This document shows, piece by piece, positions 45,114 to 53,630 of a DNA stretch of 64,000 nt; the stretch's first letter is position 1; the number at the start of each line of letters is the position of its first letter. The notes beneath the pieces were generated by a model, which saw nothing but the letters and a program-made list of their open reading frames with translations, ran no database searches and had not been told where the DNA came from. Both the position numbers and the translations under genes were made by a program. The stretch is from Temnothorax longispinosus (Eukaryota; Arthropoda; Insecta; Hymenoptera; Formicidae): positions 7,928,571-7,992,570 of the forward strand of contig NC_092368.1 in assembly GCF_030848805.1 (NCBI RefSeq), read 5' to 3'.

Positions 45114-46625
45114 AAAACTATGAAAATATCGGTAATAATTTCGTCCGCCAGTGAATAAAATCAGCAAAATTAATTTATTTCTCGATTAACTGGCGCAATA
45201 TATACAAAAATGCACAACGTTTCGGCTCAAGATTCGAGCCCTTTTCAAGTGCGAACTGAAACAGGAACAGCGAGAAAAAAACAAACAATATAAATGAATC
45301 GAGATAAATATTAAATTAACGACGTTAAATAGTGAGCAATACCTATATCATCTATTGACTCGTCACATAATTAATACAGATTCCTGAGTTCACGAGCATG
45401 TTCCCGCATGGCCATAAAGGTCAGCTGCGGACCAATCTTAATTTGTAGCAACAATGATATATGAGGAGAGAAAGCGACGATCAAGAAAAACTTACGAATT
45501 CCGTAATAAATTTTCGCGTCTGACTGATTCTTCGTTGCGACATGTTACATGTATGCGAGTGCTTGGGAAACTGAGCGGACAAAGAAAGAAACAAGGTGAC
45601 CCGAGGTAGAAATATAAACACTTAAACAGACATGATGACACTGTCGTATATCGAGTTTAAGTTCTCGGTATCTTTTTTTAAATTAATCGTGTTCTTATAT
45701 TTCTTTATAAAGAACATTTCAGCGATCTCTCTCATTTTCCAGTGAGGTTCTTTGTGTAATATTTTCGGATCTGACCACTTAAAATTATGGACCACTTAAA
45801 ATTATGGCGACCAACAAGAAAACTAACGTGGTTTACAAAATTGATTGTGAGAATTGCGACGCGTCCTACATTGGTCAGACGAAGAGACATCTTGAAACAA
45901 GAGTGAAGGAACATTTCAGCGATATTAAAAAACATGACAGCAATTTCTCTGTCGTAAGTAAACACTGGATACAGAATGACCATAATTTTAAGTGGTCAGA
46001 TCCGAAAATATTACACAAAGAACCTCACTGGAAAATGAGAGAGATCGCTGAAATGTTCTTTATAAAGAAATATAAGAACACGATTAATTTAAAAAAAAAT
46101 ACCGAGAACTTAAACTCGATATACGACAGTGTCATCATGTCTGTTTAAGTGTTTATATTTCTACCTCGGGATACCTTGTTTCTTTCTTTGTCCGCTCAGT
46201 CTCCCAAGCACTCACATACATGTAACATGTCGCAACGAAGAATCAGTCAGACGCGAAAATTTATTACGGAATTCGTAAGTTTTTCTTGATCGTCGCTTTC
46301 TCTCCTCATATATCATTGTTGCTACAAATTAAGATTGGTCCGCAGCTGACCTTTATGGCCATGCGGGAACATTATTCGTGAACTCAGGAATCTGTATTAA
46401 TTATGTGACGAGTCAATAGATGATATAGGTATTGCTCACTATTTAACGTCTTTAATTTAATATTTATCTCGATTCATTTATATTGTTTGTTTTTTTTCTC
46501 GCTGTTCCTGTTTCAGTTCGCACTTGAAAAGGGCTCGAATCTTGAGCCGAAACGTTGTGCATTTTTGTATATATTGCGCCAGTTAATCGAGAAATAAATT
46601 GATTTTGCTGAAAACTATGAAAAAT
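45114..46625 (+). mobile_element. Penelope-like element remnant with large inverted repeat
   Basis: The element encodes a GIY-YIG endonuclease (45804-46148). Its 3' part (45980-46611) is repeated inverted on the left (45159-45790), with a 189-bp spacer. Each outer arm contains CTCGAATCTTGAGCCGAAAC next to the end, the GAAAC-bearing motif typical of Penelope termini. AAACTATGAAAA lies just outside both ends (about 45115 and 46611), a plausible 12-13-bp target duplication. The RT domain is absent. Confidence 0.75.
45804..46148 (+). pseudogene. GIY-YIG endonuclease of a Penelope-like element (5'-truncated)
   Basis: 114 residues from an ATG at 45804 to a stop at 46148. The N-terminal part reads NVVYKIDCENCDASYIGQTK followed by RHLETRVKEH. 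This matches the Penelope type of GIY-YIG nuclease with its CxxC insert between the two Tyr boxes, the catalytic Tyr of YIG, the following Arg and the EH. The remainder (HWIQNDHNFKWSDPKILH) is the usual downstream part. The family nuclease nicks target DNA for insertion. The RT that should precede it is missing, so this is the C-terminal tail of a longer ORF. Half of it lies in the inverted arm. Confidence 0.8.
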
Positions 46626-46822
46626 TGAAGCAGTTACAACGTACGCTCGTTATTTCTTATATTTTTATTTATATTTGCGTCAATTATTTCTTATATTCAT
46701 CATGAGACAATGAATATGAAATTAAATACGAAAAATAAAATTTGATTTTTTTTTTAAATGTAACAAAATGTATTATAAACTATCTTAAGACTAACTTAGT
46801 TTTAAATTTTTTATTTCTTTAG

Positions 46823-46900
46823 ATGCTCTCTCTTTCCCTCTCTCTCCCCTCTTTCCCTTTTTCCCTCTTTCTCCCTCTCTCCCCCTCCCCCCTCTCTCTC

Positions 46901-46962
<62 letters not shown>

Positions 46963-46965
46963 ATC
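46823..46965. repeat. (CT)n microsatellite
   Basis: A pyrimidine-rich tract grading into a pure (TC)n run at about 46908-46957. Frames on either strand are Ser/Leu or Arg/Glu dipeptide artefacts. Confidence 0.9.
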
Positions 46966-47019
46966 ACGCATATACCATTTCAAACATATCGGTCGGTTCA
47001 TTCTGTATAGTACATATAT

Positions 47020-47745
47020 AGTCTATCATAACAAAATAATTAATCATTCTCAGTCAAACAATAATAAGTTCTACAATTGTTAAGCTTAGTTGCGTCGCTA
47101 TTATTATTCTAGATGTTGATTATTCTACTGCGGAAGTATATCCTCTTCAGAGGACAAAAGTCAATGATCACATTATAGAACTATTGACAACTGCAAGGTC
47201 ATTATATGGTTTCATAATTGTTAGTTAATACAGTAACGGAGCTAGAAATTACAGTTCTTAATATTCAAAGAATATAAACTTGTGAGCAAAACAAGAAATT
47301 TGTATACAAATTTTTGATTTAAAAAAAATCTAATTTTGCAACACGTAATATTTTTTTTATTGTCTTTATTATTTTATTAAAAAGTTTTGGCAACCTTATG
47401 TTTGTTCAATTTTATTAAGAAAATAGGGAATAGAAAAGAGCTTTTAAAAAGTTTTCAAAATTTACGTGAATGCATGTATGTATGACTTAGTTTTACTATT
47501 TAAAATAGTGGAAAGACTAAAAGAAATTTATATGGTAGAGCAAAAATCTCAAGTTTCGTCACTGAACACGTTACTGATGAGTATATATGTTTCAAGGAAC
47601 GCAACTAACGAGAGATATTCTTTGTAGTTTTATATTATCTCGTATACTATAGGCATATACTCTGCATCTTCGTGGAATATATCGTAGGCTGCGATGCATG
47701 TACATCGCTGTTGTAATATTTAAGGATTTTTTGCCATACACACGA
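47020..47745. repeat. Segmental duplication, copy B first part
   Basis: Homologous to 42588-43345: shared AACAAAATAATYAATCATTC, TCATTATATGGTTTCATAAT-like and GTCACTGMACACGTTACTGA stretches. It is cut at 47748 by the hairpin-module element and resumes at 48245. Confidence 0.65.
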
Positions 47746-47747
47746 CT

Positions 47748-48243
47748 ATAGTTATTTGTGTAACAAGTGCGGGAAGTTGAAAATTGGACACGAGTGCGGA
47801 GTGGACGCACGAGCCGAAGCCGAGTGTGATACCCGCACGCGTGTCCAATTTTCAACCCGCACGTGTTACACACATTATTTTATATCACACGTGCGTGGAG
47901 GGTGGCCCATTGCGCGCGTGTTTTTGTGCGACGGATGGCCGATTCCACACACGAGAGATTTTCCACTCGAAACAGTGCGGTAATGAGATATTACCGCACT
48001 GTTTCTGTGAAACATTCCACGCACACGTGTGATATAATATAGTTATTTGTGTAACAAGTGCTGTAAGTTGGAAATTGGACGTGCGGAGTGGACGCACGAG
48101 CCGGAGGCGATCACCCGCACGTCCAATTTTCAACTTAACACACGTGTTACACACCCTATTTTATATTACAAGTGCGTGGAAAGTGGCCCATTGCGCGCGT
48201 GTCACGCGCGGAATGGGCCACTTTCCACGCACATGTGATATAA
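47748..48243. mobile_element. Array of nested hairpin modules
   Basis: Four hairpins in a row: GTTGAAAATTGGAC.. (47775-47868), GTGCGTGG..GCCC / AAACAGTGCGG (47888-48030), GTTGGAAATTGGACG.. (48065-48150) and GTGCGTGGAAAGTGGCCCAT (48170-48235). They are separated by TTATTTTATATNACA spacers. The outer edges are GTTATTTGTGTAACAAGTGC and CACATGTGATATAA. The matching position in copy A (about 43345) lacks it, so it is an insertion. Same family as 6684-6915. Confidence 0.65.
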
Positions 48244-48391
48244 AAGATATTTCCTTCAATCTTCTTCAATTTACTTAACAAGTATGTGATGTATATTTTG
48301 ATAAGAGTATTACACATAGAAAGAGCGAATATATAGACATTATTAGACATTGTTACAAACATAGAATTTATATCAACTTTGTATTAAAGAA

Positions 48392-49485
48392 TTATATACG
48401 GTAAATATGCATATTAGGTCAAACCTCACCGATGACCTTGACCTTGACATATGTTGTCAAGGTCACCCTCTTGAGTGACCTTCAGAAGGTTTTAGCCGGC
48501 GGTCATTGTTTATTAAAAAGTTATAAACAAAAAATGTTTCGAAAATATAGCAGTTATTTTGAGTATTGGAAGGCATAAATGACTAATATATATGTCGAAA
48601 TAGTTCACGCATACACTTTTCACGCAAACCGAGGTTTGCGCACACCTCCCCTTGCTTTCGGGGGAGGTGCGGTAGTCCCGAAATAGTTCACGCATACACT
48701 TTTCACGCGAACCGAGGTTCACGCACACCACCCTCCCCCTGCTTTCGGGGGAGGTGCGGTAGTCCCGAAATAGTTCACGCATACACTTTCCACGCGAACC
48801 GAGGTTCACGCACACCCCCCCCCCTGCTTTCGGGGGAGGTGCGGTAGCCCCAAAATAGTTCACGCATACACTTTTCACGCGAACCGAGGTTCACGCACAC
48901 CCCCCTCTGCTTTCGGGCCGGCCCGAAAGCAGAGGGGGGTGTGCGTGAACCTCGGTTCGCGTGAAAAGTGTATGCGTGAACTATTTCGGGGCTACCGCAC
49001 CTCCCCCGAAAGCAGGGGGGGGTGTGCGTAAACCTCGGTTTGCGTGGAAAGTGTATGCGTGAACTTTTCATGCGTGGAAAGTTAATATGCGAGATGCCAC
49101 ATGGGTTAGATGACGCGCTTTAAAAGTATTCAACTGTTTAAAGCGCGTCATCTAACCCATGTAAGTATTCTCTGCTTTAACAAAAAGACTTCAATTTATC
49201 AACAATTCACTACTTTAAATGTTGTGTTTTGGTAAAGCAGCGACTTTCTCGCGAAATAAAGTATTCTCTGCTTTAAAAAAAAAACGTAATATTAGTCATT
49301 TATGCCTTCCAATACTCAAATATCTGCTATATTTTTCAAACTTTTTTTGTTTATAACTTTTTAATAAACAATGACCGCCGGCTAAAACCTTCTGAAGGTC
49401 ACTCAGGAGGGTGACCTTGACAACATATGTCAAGGTCAAGGTCATCGGTGAGGTTTGACCTAATATGCATATTTACCTTATATAC
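48392..49485. mobile_element. TIR element with 8-bp TSD TTATATAC, carrying nested arrays
   Basis: Body 48400-49477 (1078 bp), with inverted ends of about 180 bp starting GGTAAATATGCATATTAGGT and including CCTTGACATATGTTGTCAAGG. It is flanked by TTATATAC on both sides, and copy A shows the empty site at about 43513. Inside are about four 85-bp repeats (AGTTCACGCATACACTTTTC; GCTTTCGGGGGAGGTGCGG at 48601-48905). These meet two inverted copies at a perfect GCTTTCGGGCCGGCCCGAAAGC-type centre (48909-48930). A separate hairpin pairs ACATGGGTTAGATGACGCGC with its inverse (49092-49160). 8-bp duplications fit hAT or P types. Confidence 0.8.
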
Positions 49486-50227
49486 TAAGCGAGAGGACGG
49501 AGAATTAACTTTTCTTTTTAAAGGATTTAATTTACTTAACATAATTTTAAAAGATCTGAAATATTTGTGAAGATTATTCATGAATATGTTATTATTCGTA
49601 TAAAACTTGTCTAAAGCCTTTTAGACGGAGAGCTGGCTACATAAAAATGCAAGGTATAAGGTACATGAAATATTTATAGCTAGAGAGGTTCCATTAGCAC
49701 TCCCGAACACTGAGTGACCAGTCTGCCTGCGCGCTTAGGAAGATTAAGGCGGGGGTGGACGGTCAAAAATGACAAATTTTACAAAGAAAAAAATGATAAA
49801 GCTCAGGGATAAAAATTATAGGAATGTTAAGTATTTGTTACTACGAAACGCGGAAAATTATTGGCAGACGATTTCGTGGAAGAGAAAGGGCCGGCAGACT
49901 GCAACAAAGCGGCGTTAACTTTTGTGAAAAAAAAATGATAAGGTACATGATTAAAAATTATTGGTAATAATTACTAAACTGTTAACGAAGCTATGTGCTA
50001 AATGGCAGACGAAAAAACTGAAGACAACATCGAGGCAGATTGTAATGAAGAGCGCAGTTTCGATCGCGCTTAATGAGATAGTTTCGTACGATGCGCTACT
50101 ATGATATGTTATTTTGTTATTTATATGAATATATTACGTGTTTCTTTTTTCCATTAATGGATTTAGTTTGTATTCATTCTTTTATTGTTAAAAATAAAAT
50201 AATTAATATTTATTTATTATATTGAAT

Positions 50228-50510
50228 CTAATAGCGAATTCGGGCGCTTGCACTGGTGCACACTGAGGTGCGCACTAAAGCTTGTTTATAATCTATTCTT
50301 ATATTTAAAGTCGCTTAAATACACATTTAAAAACTTTTTAGCCAATAAAACAATCTGTAATATCTATGTGGATCCTGTACAAATCATTTTATAGGCTAAA
50401 AAGTATTTAAGATGATCTGTAAATATAACAATTGATTAAGAATAAGCCTTAGTGCACACTCAGTGTGCACTAGTGCAAGTGCCCGAATTCGCTATAAATT
50501 GTTACTAATT
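50228..50510. mobile_element. Nested TIR element, ends ATAGCGAATTCGGGC
   Basis: Inverted ends ATAGCGAATTCGGGCGCTTG and the matching right end extend about 65 bp with CACTGGTGCACACTGAG. The middle has an inverted TTTTTAGCC/GGCTAAAAA pair. It is inserted in the inner left part of the long-TIR element. Confidence 0.6.
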
Positions 50511-50937
50511 AATCTCATAACATTTTTTATCTGCAGTTGAAAACTATAGATATATAAACATTTTTCTACAAGTTTTAAAATAATATATTGAGGTTTTAAT
50601 AGATTGAAAGATTCGAAAATTATATTCGAAAATTCAACGCAGGTATAAAAACTGTTTGAAACGGTTCAGAGGGACCAAGCGGCCGAGAAACAGCTGTATA
50701 GTAGAGGCTGGAGAAGGTCATTTATGATAATAAAGATAATAAATATAAGAGAGTTCAGTATACTCGAAAACTCGACAGTGAACAGACGTCCAACGTATAT
50801 TGTGCCGAATTTTATTTTTCTTCAGTGGCTTTTAGAATCTTTATTTATTGTTCATTTATTATTTATTTATTATTTATTATTTATATAATCTTTATTTATT
50901 ATTTATATTTTGCAAATGTCAGTGAACTATTCGCAAA

Positions 50938-51443
50938 ATGAGTTCGGAGCAAAAGTGTGTATTTTGTAACAACAGCAGTGAAACTAAAATCACACTTTTT
51001 AACGATAAAATTTTGGAAAAATGCAGGAAGATTTTAAAAATGCGTGTGACCTACAAGCTAAAGTATAATAAACTTATTTTACCCACAACTGCAGATAAAA
51101 TCAATGGGTACCATGAAAATTGTTATAGTAATTTCACGGCTATTAAAAAAAAGTATGTTGACAATTATAGTGAATTGGTTAAATTACAGCAGTCTGGAAA
51201 TACAATATCGGAGCCTGATCCTAGTAAGCACATAAATTCTTATATGACTTTTTCAATACATTGTTGATAAATAATAAAACTAATTTATTGTTTATTTTAT
51301 GTAGCTAATAACGAATCAATTGCCTCATCTAATGTCGTTTTTTAGCATATATCAACGAAATCGAATCTGAGGATGATATCGATTGCGAAAGCGAAGAAGA
51401 TATGCAGTACGATGAATCCGATGCAAACTGCGAAATAGAATAA
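50938..51443 (+). CDS. Small CCHC zinc-finger protein, two exons, in long-TIR element
   Basis: Exon 1 is 50938-51223 from ATG, with donor CCTA|GTAAGC. Exon 2 is 51346-51443 after TTTTTTAG. They join in phase to give 127 residues with stop TAA. The N-terminal MSSEQKCVFCNNSSETKIT supplies CxxC, and NGYHENCYSNF supplies HxxxC about 50 residues later, a CCHC finger of a type seen in transposon-encoded and unknown invertebrate proteins. The C-terminal exon is strongly acidic (EIESEDDIDCESEEDMQYDE). It lies centrally between 500-bp inverted arms, so it is probably the element's own gene or a captured host fragment. Without splicing, exon 1 would run on to a stop at 51267. I do not recognise a specific function. 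Confidence 0.5.
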
Positions 51444-52076
51444 GTCTACAATTTTTAATAGTATTTTTTTGTTAATGGAAAAATTATTCTAATGTTAAAC
51501 ATATCTTTTAGCACTTATTATATATATAATATAGAAATTGTTATCTTATTGTCGACATGATATATATATAAACAAAATGACATATCGTAGTAACGCATCG
51601 TACGGAACTAACTCGTTAAGCGCAATCGAAACCGCGCTCTTCATTACAATCTGCCTCGATGTTGTCTTCAGTTTTTTCGTCTGCCATTTAGCACATAGCT
51701 TCGTTAACAGTTTAGTAATTATTACCAATAATTTTTAATCATGTACCTTATCATTTTTTTTTCACAAAAGTTAACGCCGCTTTGTTGCAGTCTGCCGGCC
51801 CTTTCTCTCTTCCACGAAATTGTCTGCCAATAATTTTCCGCGTTTTGTAGCAACAAATACTTAACATTCCTATAATTTTTATCCCTGAGCTTTATTATTT
51901 TTTTCCTTGTAAAATTTGTCATTTTTGACCGTCCACCCCCGCCTTAATCTTCCTAAGCGCGCAGGCAGACTGGTCACTCAGTTCGGGAGTGATAATAGAA
52001 CCTCTCTAGCTATAAATATTTCATGTACCTTATACCTTGCATTTTTATGTAGCCAGCTCTTAGACTATTTTGCATA

Positions 52077-52250
52077 ATAGGCGATAGCTGTCGGCAACTT
52101 TGTCGCTGTCGCTATCGCTATCGCTATTGTTTATTGTGCAAGGGGCTTAAATCTGTAAAGATTTTATTGAAAGGGCAATATACGTTACTTATTTTTTATA
52201 CGGACACACGTTATCTTAAAAAACATATTTAGAGATAAAATACAAAAAGT
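52077..52250. other. Short spacer with GCGATAG/CTATCGC repeats
   Basis: TTGCATAATAGGCGATAGC and (CGCTAT)n-like copies near 52117-52130 form a small fold-back between two transposons. Confidence 0.4.
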
Positions 52251-52251
52251 G

Positions 52252-52866
52252 TTAAGGGGAGGTTACCGTTAAAAAAATCAAATTTTTTTTTGCTTAATTT
52301 TTTACTACGTAAAACTTTAAACGCGTTTTTCTCGAAACAGCATTTTTCGGCGCGCGGGGCGCTCTACAGCTTCAACGGATGAACCGATTTTAATAAATAA
52401 CGGTGCAAAAGAAAAGAAATTTAATTTAGGGGGCCTTCAGGAAGCGTTTTTTTTTCAAAAAATTGATTGCAAATAATTTTTTTCGAACGTTGAAGCAAAA
52501 GAAAACAGGGAAAAAAGAGGTTTTTTTTTCAAACGGCCACCATTTTGTTATAAGGGGGTTTTTTAAAAATCGGAAAACGATAAGGCCCCCCAAATTTAAT
52601 CTATTTTAATAATTTTTTTGGTTTTTTTGTTTCCGATCAGCTGGCAAGGCTGTGGAATGCCCCGCGCACATAGAACCACGCCGTGTGGACTGAGAGCTGG
52701 AGTCGCCATTTTTAATTATTTTCTTCCGAAAAAATTCTAAATTAATCTTCATTTGTGTACAAATAAAAGCCGCGAAAATTTTTTTCTAAATGTACTTATT
52801 TTATATCAAAAAAAATTCCTGAAATTGAGGCATTTTTTGGGCCTCTGAACGGTAACCTCCCCTTAA
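52252..52866. mobile_element. TTAA element 1 (607-bp body)
   Basis: TTAA on both sides, then GGGGAGGTTACCGTT and its inverse AACGGTAACCTCCCC as TIRs. The body is A/T-homopolymer-rich with no transposase. TTAA duplications characterise piggyBac and Kolobok elements. Confidence 0.82.
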
Positions 52867-53179
52867 GGTAAGCTTATCGAAAAACGAATGTTTATGGGGA
52901 ATTTTATATTTTAAAGATATCTAATATATGTAAGAATATATTGGTATAAAATATCTCGGATATGAAAAATTCCTCTTAATACGACAACAATGGTTTTTGG
53001 AAGTTTACTTAACTCATCTACTCTTCTCTCTAATATTCTAGTTTCCATAAGTAATTAGCATATATGTGTATTATATTACACATTATATATTAAATCTTTG
53101 AGTCTCACATTTTATTTATTTCATACCTGACTCCACTTCAAATTATATTTATATAAAATGTGTGATTAATATTATAGTT

Positions 53180-53465
53180 CCTATAATTAGATAAAAATTT
53201 AAATGTGCTTGTGTATATGTACACATTTCAATGATCTAATTTACACCAATCACTTGATACGCGTATTAAATAGTAAATACTAGTACATTAGTTTGATCAT
53301 TGGCTGATCGCTGATCAGATCAAATGAACTATTGCGTATCAAAAGATCAGTGTAAACTAGGCCAATTATTATCTCCAATCCATTATCCTTCAAAACCTGT
53401 TTGTAGGAATTTACAATATTAATTACCTTTATCATTTCTACGATAAAAAATGGAAACCTGAGAAA
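53180..53465. repeat. Segmental duplication, copy B last part, upstream of lipase
   Basis: Matches 43585-43870 with AAATTTAAATGTGCTTGTG, TCAATGATCTARTTTACACC and TTACCTTTATCATTTCTACG. It lies about 160 bp upstream of the lipase start codon, so the duplicated block contains the lipase promoter region. Confidence 0.65.
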
Positions 53466-53630
53466 ATATAACGTCTTTAAATTATTGTCGACTCAGCACT
53501 CATGGCGTTTGCTTCTCATTGCAGACCGCATTGCAGGAACAAGTTGCATCACGAAAAGTATTTGAAGTGACATTGTGCCGACAGTTAAGAGTTTTTCTAC
53601 AATCTACTATGCAATAAGTTGATATCAGAT

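Larger units (their letters stand above)
49628..52075. mobile_element. 2.4-kb element with about 500-bp TIRs and an internal gene
   Basis: Inverted arms run inward from AGAGCTGGCTACATAAAAAT at 49630 and from the matching right end near 52070, extending to about 50120 and 51550 (GATGCGTTACTACGATATG-like). Arm identity is high apart from small indels. TTAGAC flanks both sides (49620-49625 and 52070-52076), suggesting a 6-8-bp target duplication. The interior holds a nested fold-back (50230-50510) and a two-exon zinc-finger gene (50938-51443). No DDE transposase is visible, so it is either non-autonomous or of an undescribed type. Confidence 0.7.

Noticed and set aside
45732..45983. Minus-strand frame overlapping the GIY-YIG gene
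   Set aside because: It reads the inverted arm plus antisense spacer; only the plus-strand frame has the nuclease motifs.
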